Positions 13,565 to 19,760 of a DNA stretch of 19,760 nucleotides are shown in pieces. The notes under the pieces are model-generated. The model saw only the letters and a program-made list of their open reading frames with translations, had not been told where the DNA came from and searched no databases. Both the position numbers and the translations under genes were made by a program. The stretch covers positions 1 through 19,760 of the forward strand of contig DIYM01000094.1 in assembly GCA_002429045.1 (NCBI GenBank), read 5' to 3'. Positions within the stretch are counted from its first letter, which is position 1. Each line of letters starts with the position of its first letter. This stretch comes from Phycisphaerales bacterium UBA6054 (GTDB lineage: Bacteria; Planctomycetota; Phycisphaerae; Phycisphaerales; UBA1924).

Positions 13565-14416
13565 ATGAGCGGCGAGCGTTCCAGCCAGGGCAGAGGGGCG
13601 GACCTGTCGGTCGCGATCGTCTGCCGGAACAACGCCGACACGATCGGGCGGGTGCTCGGATCGATCCGGGGGCTGGCGGGCCAGCTGGTCGTGGTCGATT
13701 CCGGATCGACGGACGGGACGCTGGATCTGGTCGATGCCTGCCGGGCGTGGTGCGAGGTGATCCTGCTCGAGACCGAGTGGCGCGGGCACATCGCGACCAA
13801 GCAGCTGGCGTTGGAGGCGTGCACGCGTCGGCACGCGCTGTCGCTGGATTCGGACGAGCCGCTGACCCCGGCGCTCGCCGAGGCCGTGCGGGACGCCTGC
13901 GCCAGGGACGTGCCCGCCGCCCGGCTGAACCGGGTCGTCGAGTATCGCGGGCGCTTGCTCGAGCACTGCTGGCAGCCCGAGTGGCGGCTGCGTCTGGTGC
14001 GGACCGACCTTGTCCGGGGAGGGCGTGCCGAATGGGGCGGGCTCGATCCGCACGACAAGCTCGGGGTTTCCGGCGAACCGGTGGAGGACCTGAATGGAGC
14101 GCTGATCCACGAGTCGTTCCCCACGTTCGAGCGTCACCTGGCGAACCAGTTGAAGCTCCAGGCGGTCGCGGCCCGCTCGAATCACCGGGCGGGCAAGCGG
14201 GGGAGCGTGTGGCGTCTGATGACCTCGCCGCCCGGGGCGTTTTTGAAGCAGTTGGTCGCCAAGGGCTCCTGGCGGGACGGGCGGGCCGGCTGGCTGGCGG
14301 CGGGGACGGCGGCGTCGGGGGCGCTCATGAAACACATGATCCTGCTCGAACTGGACGAGCCGGAGACCGCAAAGAGGTCCGATTCGGTGGGCAACCCCCT
14401 TAAATCTCCTGATTGA
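13565..14416 (+). CDS. GT2-family glycosyltransferase, WaaE/KdtX-like
   Basis: A 283-aa GT-A-fold glycosyltransferase. The N-terminal LSVAIVCRNNADTIGRVL, then QLVVVDSGSTDGTLD, is the GT2 nucleotide-binding start, and LSLDSDEPLTPAL holds the DxD-like acidic motif for metal and sugar nucleotide. The WQPEWRLRLVR and later ALIHESFPTFERHLANQL segments are typical of the WaaE-like branch that adds glucose to the lipopolysaccharide inner core. The C-terminal third has an amphipathic or weakly hydrophobic region (PPGAFLKQLVAKGSW). It probably decorates envelope glycans on the cytoplasmic face; the sugar is unknown. ATG 13565 follows a -10-like element by 7 nt and has no ribosome site. Confidence 0.85.
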   Translation: MSGERSSQGRGADLSVAIVCRNNADTIGRVLGSIRGLAGQLVVVDSGSTDGTLDLVDACRAWCEVILLETEWRGHIATKQLALEACTRRHALSLDSDEPLTPALAEAVRDACARDVPAARLNRVVEYRGRLLEHCWQPEWRLRLVRTDLVRGGRAEWGGLDPHDKLGVSGEPVEDLNGALIHESFPTFERHLANQLKLQAVAARSNHRAGKRGSVWRLMTSPPGAFLKQLVAKGSWRDGRAGWLAAGTAASGALMKHMILLELDEPETAKRSDSVGNPLKSPD

Positions 14417-14450
14417 GCGGGTTTGGGACCGATCTCGGGGCGCGGGCTCC

Positions 14451-14456
14451 TACGAT
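14451..14456 (+). promoter_or_regulatory. Candidate -10 (TACGAT) of the helicase transcript
   Basis: CTCCTACGAT occurs here and, identically, at 16291-16300 before the peptidase. It places the start near 14463, on the A of a short open frame's ATG, about 94 nt before the helicase. No clear -35 is seen. Confidence 0.4.
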
Positions 14457-14462
14457 CGGTGC

Positions 14463-14501
14463 ATGTCGGTGTGCGGGCTCTGCGAGGGCCCGGGCCGATG
14501 A
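14463..14501 (+). CDS. Possible leaderless 12-codon upstream peptide (MSVCGLCEGPGR)
   Basis: ATG at 14463 lies 6 nt after TACGAT, so the predicted transcript would begin at or next to this ATG. It encodes 12 residues with two Cys before TGA at 14499-14501. The helicase ATG is 55 nt further on. It may be a regulatory leader peptide, or merely a chance ATG near the transcription start. Confidence 0.25.
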   Translation: MSVCGLCEGPGR

Positions 14502-14556
14502 GGACGGCGCCGAGGGGGCGAGGAACGCCCCCGGTTCGGCAGGGAAACAGAGCAGC

Positions 14557-16242
14557 ATGACAGAAGAGCAGTCGACGGACGCCCAGGAGACCCGGGTCTC
14601 GGGCGAAGCTACCACCACCGAAAACCAGCAAGCGGGCGAGGGCGGCGAGAAGAAACGCCGTCGGCGTCGTCGGCGCAAGCCCGCGGGCGAGCGTGCCGAG
14701 TCTCGGGCCGATGAGGCCGGGGCTCCGGACGAGGCGCGCCAAGAGGGCGACCGCCCGAAGCGCAAGCGTCGGCGTCGCGGCAAGGGCGGGGGCATGAGCG
14801 ACGAGGAAGCCGCGGACCGCGAGGCCGCCAACCGCGAGCCCACGCCGCGTCGCATCGCGACCAAGCCCGAGGATGGCTGGTCCGAAGAGAGCTTCCAGCT
14901 CGACAGGACGTTCTCGGATCTCGGTCTCAAGCAATCCATCCTGGACACCGTCGGCGGGCTGGGCTTCGAGCACCCGACCAAGATCCAGGCCGAGCTGGTC
15001 CCGCTGGCGCTGACCGGGGTGGACATCCTGGGCCAGGCCAAGACCGGCACGGGCAAGACGGCGTCGTTCGCGCTGCCGCTCTTGCACATGGTCGAGCCCG
15101 GCGAGGAGTGCAGCGCGCTGATCGTGGCGCCGACCCGCGAGCTGGCGGTGCAGATCAAGCAGGATTTCGATCAGCTGGGCGGTGGCACGGGGCTGACGGC
15201 GCTGGCGATCTACGGCGGGCAGTCGATCAAGGTCCAAGCCGACCGGCTCGCCAAGCACCCCGAGATCATCGTGGGCACGCCCGGGCGGATCATCGATATG
15301 GCCGAGCGCGGGCACCTCCGCCTGCACAACGTCAAGTTCGCGGTGCTCGACGAGGTGGACCGGATGTTCGATATCGGGTTCCGCGACGACATCAAGCGCA
15401 TCCTGAAGATGTGCCCCGAGGACCGGCAGACGATCTTTGTCAGCGCGACCATGACGCCGGAGATCGAGTCGCTGGCCCGGCGCTACATGCACAAGCCGGA
15501 GAAGCTGGTGGTGTCGTCGGGTTCGCTGACGGTCGAGCTGGTCAAGCAGGGCTATGTGACGGTCGAGCCGTGGGACAAGAAGCGGATGCTCGCGCACCTG
15601 CTGACGCACGAGGAGCCCGCGTTGACGATCGTGTTCTGCCGCATGAAGCGGACGGTCGACGACGTGGTGCGGTACCTGAGCCGGAAAAACATCACGGCCC
15701 ACGCGATCCACGGGGATATGTCCCAGGGCAAGCGCAACACGGTGATGACCGATTTCCGCGGGGGCAAGCTCGCGGTGCTCGTGGCGTCGGACCTCGCTTC
15801 GCGGGGCATCGACGTCGAGGGGATCACGCACGTGGTCAACTACGATCTCCCCGAAGACCCGGACAACTATGTCCACCGCATCGGGCGGACCGCCCGTGCC
15901 GGGCGGGGCGGGCACGCGTGGTCGCTTGTCACGCCCAAGCAGGGCCCGCTGCTGACCGACATCGAGGTGCTGGTCAACGCGGAGATCCCGCGGATGGACT
16001 ACCCGGACTTCGAGCCGCGTGAACGCCCCGAGGATTGGCGCGACGAGCCGACGGGCGGGCGGCCGGTGTACGAGGTCAAGGGGGCGCCCACCGAGCAGAA
16101 GAACCGCTTCGAGGTCGAGGCCCCGCCGAACGCCGAGGAGATGAGCGACGCCCAGAAGGCGGCTAAGTTCCCGGGCGGCGTGGTGCCGAGCAAGCTCCCG
16201 CCCAAGCTCATGCGGGGCAAGGCCCGCACGCGCGGGCGGTGA
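14557..16242 (+). CDS. DEAD-box ATP-dependent RNA helicase (DEVD variant)
   Basis: A 561-aa helicase that unwinds RNA or remodels RNP, likely in ribosome assembly or mRNA turnover. The N-terminal ~100 residues are charged and Arg-rich (KKRRRRRRRK and PKRKRRRRGKGGG). The core holds all motifs: Q motif (FSDLGLKQSI with HPTKIQ), Walker A AKTGTGKT 161-168, APTRELAVQ, GTPGRIIDM, motif II DEVD 265-268 instead of DEAD, SAT 296-298, SDLASRGIDVEG and HRIGRTARAG from 440. A basic C-terminal tail ends RGKARTRGR. ATG 14557 follows AGGGA at 14541; upstream in-frame ATG 14413 overlaps the previous gene's stop region and lacks similarity. The long leader with a mini-frame could allow regulated expression, as seen for other DEAD-box genes. 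Confidence 0.92.
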   Translation: MTEEQSTDAQETRVSGEATTTENQQAGEGGEKKRRRRRRRKPAGERAESRADEAGAPDEARQEGDRPKRKRRRRGKGGGMSDEEAADREAANREPTPRRIATKPEDGWSEESFQLDRTFSDLGLKQSILDTVGGLGFEHPTKIQAELVPLALTGVDILGQAKTGTGKTASFALPLLHMVEPGEECSALIVAPTRELAVQIKQDFDQLGGGTGLTALAIYGGQSIKVQADRLAKHPEIIVGTPGRIIDMAERGHLRLHNVKFAVLDEVDRMFDIGFRDDIKRILKMCPEDRQTIFVSATMTPEIESLARRYMHKPEKLVVSSGSLTVELVKQGYVTVEPWDKKRMLAHLLTHEEPALTIVFCRMKRTVDDVVRYLSRKNITAHAIHGDMSQGKRNTVMTDFRGGKLAVLVASDLASRGIDVEGITHVVNYDLPEDPDNYVHRIGRTARAGRGGHAWSLVTPKQGPLLTDIEVLVNAEIPRMDYPDFEPRERPEDWRDEPTGGRPVYEVKGAPTEQKNRFEVEAPPNAEEMSDAQKAAKFPGGVVPSKLPPKLMRGKARTRGR

Positions 16243-16261
16243 CGGATGTGCCGCGCCGTCA

Positions 16262-16283
16262 GCCCGGGTCGCCGGGGCCTTTT
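16262..16283 (+). terminator. Intrinsic terminator of the helicase gene
   Basis: GCCCGG (16262-16267) pairs with CCGGGGC (16272-16278, one bulged G), loop GTCG, followed by CTTTT. It begins 19 nt after the helicase stop and ends before the peptidase -10. Confidence 0.55.
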
Positions 16284-16294
16284 GTCCGCCCTCC

Positions 16295-16300
16295 TACGAT
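16295..16300 (+). promoter_or_regulatory. Candidate -10 (TACGAT), leaderless promoter of the metallopeptidase
   Basis: TACGAT ends 5 nt before ATG 16306, with no Shine-Dalgarno. The ten bases CTCCTACGAT are the same as at 14447-14456. No standard -35 at 16-18 nt. Confidence 0.45.
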
Positions 16301-16305
16301 GGTGT

Positions 16306-17544
16306 ATGACCGAAACGCAATCAGTCCCTGCTCTTTCTGCCGAGACCCGCGAACGCCACCTCGGGTGGCTGAGGCAGGTCACCATGATCCCCTCGGCCGC
16401 GGGGCACGAGGACCGTGTCATCGCGTGGATCGAGCGTTGGGTTTCTGAACGCGAGGGCATCTCCACGCGGCGCGATCCGCACGGCAACATCGAGCTGAGC
16501 CTGGCCGACGTTCCCGAGTCGGACGCGCCGATCTACTTCACCGCCCATCTCGACCACCCGACATTCGTTGTCGATGAGGTGCCTTCGGACGCGTCGCTGG
16601 TGCTCGCGTTCCGCGGCGGGGTGATGTCGGACTACTTCCCCCAGGCCCGGGTCCGTGCGCACGTCGGCGATTCGTTCGTGATCGGGACGATCCGGGGCGA
16701 GCACAATCCGGACGGGGTCGAATGGTCCGAGACCGACGGCCGCCCGTTCAAGCAGTACGCCTGCGAGTGCGAGTCGCCTCACGGCGCGTCGGTCGGGGAC
16801 ATCGCGAGCTGGGAGCTGCCGGCACAAGAAGTGGTGGATGACGAGTTCGGCGGGATCATCCACACCGACGCCTGCGACGATCTGGCGGCGGTCGCGGGTG
16901 CGTTGTCGGCGTTCGACGAGCTGCGGCTGGCCAACCGAGCCGGCGAGGACGTCGGGGATGTGCGCATCCTCTTCACGCTGGCCGAGGAGATCGGGTTTGT
17001 CGGCGCCATCGGGGCGTGCAAGGCGGGGTTCATGCCGAAGGGATCGCGGATCATCGCGCTGGAGAACAGCCGGGCGTTCCCCGACGCGCCGATCCACGGC
17101 GGCCCGATCGTGCGCGTGGGGGATCGCGTGTCGGTGTTCTCGCCCGAGCTGACGGCGGCGGTCGCGAAGGTCGCCGAGACGATCTCGGGCGGGCCCGCCA
17201 CGCCCAGGGCATCCCAGAAGCACAGCGAGATGCCCGAGTGGAAGTGGCAACGCAAGCTGATGGCGGGCGGCGCGTGCGAGGCTTCTGTGTTCTGCGCGTT
17301 CGGGTACACCGCCACCTGCGTGTGCCTGCCGCTGGGCAACTACCACAACATGGCGAACCTGAGCGAGGTCCAGGCGGGCACGTTCGAGGGAACACCCCGC
17401 GTCGGACGCGAGCACGTGGGGATCGACGACTACCACGGCATGGTCGATCTGCTGATCGCCTGCGGGCGCGACCTGCCGCCCACGTCGGGGTTCATGGAAC
17501 GCCTCGATAAACTGTGGGACGGGCGGAGGTTCGTGCTCGCCTGA
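16306..17544 (+). CDS. M42/M20-like zinc metallopeptidase (aminopeptidase-type)
   Basis: A 412-aa co-catalytic metallopeptidase without signal peptide, so cytoplasmic. Ligand candidates are in order: His81 and Asp83 (TAHLDHP), the bridging Asp in HTDACDD (residues 186-192), the catalytic Glu pair AEEIGF (E227, E228), the conserved ENSRAF segment, and His347 in GNYHNM. The order and spacing match M42 (tetrahedral aminopeptidase) and related M20 enzymes; the HTDACDDLAA box resembles the M42 type. The substrate is probably the N-terminus of short peptides. ATG 16306 is chosen because similarity starts right after it and a -10 lies 5 nt before; an ATG at 16246 would add 20 residues of unlikely composition. 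It converges with the GT4 gene with a 4-bp gap. Confidence 0.85.
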   Translation: MTETQSVPALSAETRERHLGWLRQVTMIPSAAGHEDRVIAWIERWVSEREGISTRRDPHGNIELSLADVPESDAPIYFTAHLDHPTFVVDEVPSDASLVLAFRGGVMSDYFPQARVRAHVGDSFVIGTIRGEHNPDGVEWSETDGRPFKQYACECESPHGASVGDIASWELPAQEVVDDEFGGIIHTDACDDLAAVAGALSAFDELRLANRAGEDVGDVRILFTLAEEIGFVGAIGACKAGFMPKGSRIIALENSRAFPDAPIHGGPIVRVGDRVSVFSPELTAAVAKVAETISGGPATPRASQKHSEMPEWKWQRKLMAGGACEASVFCAFGYTATCVCLPLGNYHNMANLSEVQAGTFEGTPRVGREHVGIDDYHGMVDLLIACGRDLPPTSGFMERLDKLWDGRRFVLA

Positions 17545-17548
17545 TCGT

Positions 17549-18814
17549 TCACCCGGCTTCGGCTTTCGCGATCGCATCGCGATAGACGTCCTCGAGCGCG
17601 GAGACCATCGTTGCGGCGCTGAACGCGCTGGCACAGATCGCGCGTCCCTGCGCACCCATTTGGGCGCGCAGGCCCGGGTTCTCGTGCATCCATCGGATCG
17701 CGGCGCGGAGCCTGTCCGCGTCGCCGACCGGGAACAGGCGGCCCGTGGCGCGGCTCTCGGGGATGCCCGGGTCCGTGAAGGGGTCGAGGCAGGCCTCGGG
17801 TGTGCCGTCGCAGTCGCTGGCGACGACCGGCACGCCGCTGAGCAATGCCTGCGGCACGGTGCGGGGCAAGCCCTCGCGCTCGCTGGGGTGGCACAGCACG
17901 TCCATCGCCCGCATCACGAACGGGATCCGCTGTTGTGGCACCAGCCCGGTGGCGACGACCTGCCCCGCGAGACCCATGTCCTCGACGCGGGCGAGCAGTC
18001 GGTCGGACCACCAGCCGTCGCCGACCCAGAGGAGTTTCCAGCGTTTGTCGGTGCGCAGGTCGTTGCCCAGCGCGTCGAGGATGGTGTCGTGCCCCTTGTG
18101 CTCGGCGAGGCGTGCGACCGTGCCGATCACGAAGTCGTCGGGTGTGAACCCCAGCGAAGAGCGTGCGTCGTGGCGCGACCGGCCGGGCCCGGGCTTGAGG
18201 AAACGTTCTGTCTCCATGCCCGATCGGACCGTGGTGTACTGGCCCTCGCGCCCGATGCCGCGGGCGAGGAACTGCTCGGTCATCGCGTCCGCGACCGAGA
18301 CGATGCTGTGGCAGCGATCGGCGGCGAAGCGTTCGGCCCTGGTGTAGATCCAGTTCTTGGCTCGCGTCTTGAGGTCCTGGCCGGGCATGAATGGCGGGCC
18401 GTGGATCGTGTGGACGATCGCGGGGCGGGCGTTGTCTGAATGCTCGTAGGCTTTCGACGCCGCCATCCGTCCGAGCACGCCCGCCTTGGAAGAGTGGGTG
18501 TGAACGATGTCGGGGCGGAGCCGGTCGATGAGCTCGGCGAGCTCACGCAGGCAGGCGCGGTCGTTCCCGATCGAGATCTCGCGGACGAGGCTGGGCACCT
18601 CGTGGCAGCCGATCTGGCGCCCGTCGTGGGTCCGGAACCGTTCGGCCCGTTCGAGCAGGGAGCCCTCGGGGCCGTAGATCGGTCCGAACGCGAGGTGCAC
18701 GTCGTGCCCGAGGCTCGCCTGACCCTCGCAGGAGAGGATGGTGTTCTCTTGCGATCCGCCCAGGATCAGGCGTGTGGAGATATGGAGGATGGTGAGCGGT
18801 GGGTTGGTGGGCAT
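17549..18814 (-). CDS. GT4-family glycosyltransferase
   Basis: A 421-aa GT-B-fold retaining glycosyltransferase. The N-terminal domain starts LTILHISTRLILGGSQENTI with the Gly-Gly loop, and includes DIVHTHSSKAGVLGR and AIVHTIHGPPF. The C-terminal nucleotide-sugar domain has FVIGTVARLAEHKGHDTILD, LLWVGDGWWSDRL and the signature SEREGLPRTVPQALLSGVPV, where the second Glu of the usual E-x7-E is Gln, a variation known in some GT4 branches. It likely builds exopolysaccharide or envelope glycans in the cytoplasm. ATG 18814 was chosen because homology starts there; longer in-frame extension overlaps the HU gene and is implausible. A TATCAT -10 lies 11 nt upstream and the HU terminator before that, so it is probably its own transcript. 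Confidence 0.88.
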   Translation of the reverse strand: MPTNPPLTILHISTRLILGGSQENTILSCEGQASLGHDVHLAFGPIYGPEGSLLERAERFRTHDGRQIGCHEVPSLVREISIGNDRACLRELAELIDRLRPDIVHTHSSKAGVLGRMAASKAYEHSDNARPAIVHTIHGPPFMPGQDLKTRAKNWIYTRAERFAADRCHSIVSVADAMTEQFLARGIGREGQYTTVRSGMETERFLKPGPGRSRHDARSSLGFTPDDFVIGTVARLAEHKGHDTILDALGNDLRTDKRWKLLWVGDGWWSDRLLARVEDMGLAGQVVATGLVPQQRIPFVMRAMDVLCHPSEREGLPRTVPQALLSGVPVVASDCDGTPEACLDPFTDPGIPESRATGRLFPVGDADRLRAAIRWMHENPGLRAQMGAQGRAICASAFSAATMVSALEDVYRDAIAKAEAG

Positions 18815-18825
18815 GGGGTGCTTGG

Positions 18826-18831
18826 ATGATA
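18826..18831 (-). promoter_or_regulatory. Candidate -10 (TATCAT) of the GT4 gene
   Basis: TATCAT on the minus strand ends 11 nt before ATG 18814, predicting a leader of roughly 5 nt. There is no good -35. It sits immediately after the HU terminator hairpin. Confidence 0.35.
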
Positions 18832-18833
18832 CG

Positions 18834-18863
18834 AAACAGCCCGCCGGCGGATCGCGGGCGGGC
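18834..18863 (-). terminator. Likely terminator of the HU-family gene
   Basis: On the minus strand GCCCGCC (18863-18857) pairs with GGCGGGC (18845-18839) around an 11-nt loop, followed by TGTTTCG. It begins 28 nt after the HU stop. The T-run is short, so efficiency is uncertain. Confidence 0.5.
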
Positions 18864-18890
18864 GTTGGCGGGTCTCTGGGCGAGTGGTGT

Positions 18891-19364
18891 TCAGCTGGCG
18901 CCGACGGATTCGGGCTGCCCGATCGAGCCGATGGTGCCGATGACGCCGTTCTGCCCCGGGCTCTGTTCGGCGCTCTGTTGGGCGCTCTGTTCGGTGTTGC
19001 TGGCCGAGCGGGCCTTGGGCTCGAGTTGGCTGCCGGGCGTCGCGGCTTCGCCCGCGGCCCGATCGGCGGTCTCGGGCGGGAGGCGGTCCATCTCGAGGCG
19101 CATGCGGCGCCCGGGCTTGAAGCGGACCGAGCGCTTGGCGGCGACGGGGACCCGCTCGAGCGTCTTGGGGTTCTGGGCGGTGCGCGCGGCGCGGTGCTTG
19201 ACCTCGAAGACGCCGAAGTCGCGGAACTCGATGCGGTTGCCCTCGCCGAGCTCATCGACGATCGAATCGAGGAAGTCCTGGAGCACCTTCTTGACTTGGG
19301 TGCGCTGCATGCCGTTCTCGTTGGCGATGCGGTCTACCAGAATCTTCTTCGTGATCGTGTCCAT
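18891..19364 (-). CDS. HU/IHF-family nucleoid DNA-binding protein with polar C-terminal tail
   Basis: A 157-aa protein. Residues 1-~92 are a full HU/IHF domain: ITKKILVDRIANENG, VKKVLQDFLDSIVDEL, RIEFRDFGVFEVKHRAAR, the Pro of the DNA-intercalating arm (QNPKT), then VPAAKRSVRFKPGRRM-like segments. HU/IHF proteins bend DNA and organise the nucleoid. The remaining ~65 residues are an unusual Glu/Gln/Ser/Ala/Gly-rich tail that includes EQSAQQSAEQSPGQ and is almost without Lys or Arg, unlike the Lys-rich tails of actinobacterial HU. Ribosome site GAGAG precedes ATG 19364. A strong promoter lies ~160 nt upstream and a terminator follows, so it is monocistronic. HU versus IHF-like cannot be settled here. 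Confidence 0.9.
   Translation of the reverse strand: MDTITKKILVDRIANENGMQRTQVKKVLQDFLDSIVDELGEGNRIEFRDFGVFEVKHRAARTAQNPKTLERVPVAAKRSVRFKPGRRMRLEMDRLPPETADRAAGEAATPGSQLEPKARSASNTEQSAQQSAEQSPGQNGVIGTIGSIGQPESVGAS
18960..18995. repeat. Three tandem 12-bp repeats inside the HU tail
   Basis: gctctgttcggc, gctctgttgggc and gctctgttcggt follow each other directly. On the coding strand they give the repeated Glu/Gln-Gln-Ser-Ala unit, so the tail probably grew by slippage. Confidence 0.7.
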
Positions 19365-19452
19365 GCGCCGCTCTCTTTCGACGCCCGCGCGTGTGCCCGC
19401 GGGGCGTTGGATGGGTTGTAGGTCGCTCGGGGGGAGCGGGTGAACGGGGCGT

Positions 19453-19481
19453 CCGTGCCGGGCGGGTTGCCGGTGGCACGG
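19453..19481 (-). promoter_or_regulatory. Stem-loop in the HU mRNA leader
   Basis: CCGTGCC (19453-19459) pairs with GGCACGG (19475-19481); an inner GGC/GCC (19461-19463, 19469-19471) can pair within the loop. It lies in the middle of the ~150-nt leader between the predicted start (~19516) and the ATG. Confidence 0.35.
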
Positions 19482-19522
19482 GAGCCCGGAACGCGAGCGG
19501 CCCGGCCCGAGGTGCAGTCGTG

Positions 19523-19551
19523 AGTATCGCAGACCAAACGCGCCGGGTCAA
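19523..19551 (-). promoter_or_regulatory. Sigma-70-type promoter of the HU-family gene
   Basis: On the minus strand TTGACC (19551-19546), a 17-nt spacer and GATACT (19528-19523). This is the best -35/-10 pair in the window and predicts a start near 19516. Confidence 0.7.
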
Positions 19552-19599
19552 CGGAAGACCCGCGGCTCTTTTTGCCGCAAGATGAGCGCAACGCAGCAC

Positions 19600-19628
19600 T
19601 TGCAATTCCGCTCCCGTGACGCTATGCC
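19600..19628 (+). promoter_or_regulatory. Promoter of the ArfB-like gene, near-leaderless
   Basis: TTGCAA (19600-19605), 17-nt spacer, TATGCC (19623-19628), then 8 nt to ATG 19637. The transcript would start at or within about two nt of the ATG. It diverges from the HU promoter, with 48 bp between the two -35 elements. Confidence 0.55.
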
Positions 19629-19636
19629 ACAGCCTG

Positions 19637-19760
19637 ATGACCGCTCCTACGCCCGAAAACCGGCCCGATGGTGTCCCGCTCGGGCCCGGGGTCAGGGTCC
19701 CAGAATCGGTGATCCGTGTCGTGTTTGTCAGGGCGTCGGGCCCGGGCGGGCAGAACGTCA
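19637..19760 (+). CDS. arfB: ArfB/YaeJ-like peptidyl-tRNA hydrolase, GGQ domain (3' end outside window)
   Basis: Forty-one codons are visible. After a short N-terminus, VRVPESVIRVVFVRASGPGG then QNV matches the start of the class I release-factor GGQ domain as found in ArfB (YaeJ/ICT1), with Gly37, Gly38 and Gln39 as the catalytic loop. ArfB rescues stalled ribosomes by hydrolysing peptidyl-tRNA without a stop codon. The GGQ lies close to the N-terminus, which excludes full RF1/RF2 with their long upstream codon-recognition domains. The diagnostic basic C-terminal tail is beyond the window, so a PrfH- or other RF-like short protein remains possible. ATG 19637 fits the promoter 8 nt upstream and there is no Shine-Dalgarno. 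Confidence 0.8.
   Translation, partial: MTAPTPENRPDGVPLGPGVRVPESVIRVVFVRASGPGGQNV

Noticed and set aside
14182..15915. 577-codon minus-strand open frame opposite the helicase
   Set aside because: All helicase motifs are on the plus strand; the antisense frame has Arg/Asp/His-rich shadow composition.
19643..19652. CTCCTACGC, similar to the TACGAT promoter context
   Set aside because: It lies inside the ArfB-like coding sequence and the hexamer TACGCC does not fit; no start codon in frame follows at the right distance.

Overview
The window looks like chromosomal DNA from a GC-rich marine planctomycete, most likely class Phycisphaerae. This is inferred from four things: two exported proteins ending in the Cys-flanked, NFFD-containing dockerin-like module common in that group; a protein with a PEP-CTERM-like tail (Val-Pro-Ala-Pro, short hydrophobic stretch, Arg-Arg-Arg-Arg); a membrane-anchored helix-turn-helix protein of a planctomycete-like type; and a secE-nusG pair that is not followed by rplK. 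I see no phage, transposon, CRISPR array, rRNA or tRNA.

Layout, left half: the 3' end of secE and a complete nusG open the window. Next come a translationally coupled pair (OpgC-like membrane acyltransferase, then a secreted FG-GAP/ASPIC-UnbV protein with dockerin), a divergent-from-consensus STAS protein, a secreted subtilisin-like S8 protease with duplicated propeptide and dockerin, a UbiA-family prenyltransferase (menaquinone or ubiquinone type), and a GbsR/MarR-type regulator coupled to a small unknown gene.

Layout, right half: a minus-strand block carries the membrane HTH protein, the PEP-CTERM protein, an orphan beta-class DNA methyltransferase and an unknown basic protein. Across an 18-bp divergent spacer follow a WaaE-like GT2 glycosyltransferase, a DEAD-box RNA helicase and an M42/M20-like metallopeptidase on the plus strand. 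A GT4 glycosyltransferase and an HU-family protein with an unusual polar tail lie on the minus strand, and the 5' end of an ArfB-like peptidyl-tRNA hydrolase (GGQ motif) runs off the right edge.

How it fits together: information-processing genes (secE, nusG, helicase, HU, arfB) are interspersed with envelope and exported-protein genes (acyltransferase, two dockerin proteins, PEP-CTERM protein, two glycosyltransferases). There is no single obvious pathway or defence system. The most interesting signal is in the gaps between genes. Many start codons have a sigma-70-like -10 hexamer only 5-8 nt upstream (TACGAT, TACGCT, TAATCT, TAGATT, GATACT), which predicts widespread leaderless mRNAs. These include one 18-bp bidirectional promoter that would launch two leaderless transcripts and one leaderless minigene ahead of the helicase. 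Other genes use ordinary Shine-Dalgarno leaders, and two of these have perfect 16-bp palindromes at or near the predicted transcription start. All promoter calls are by eye and unproven.
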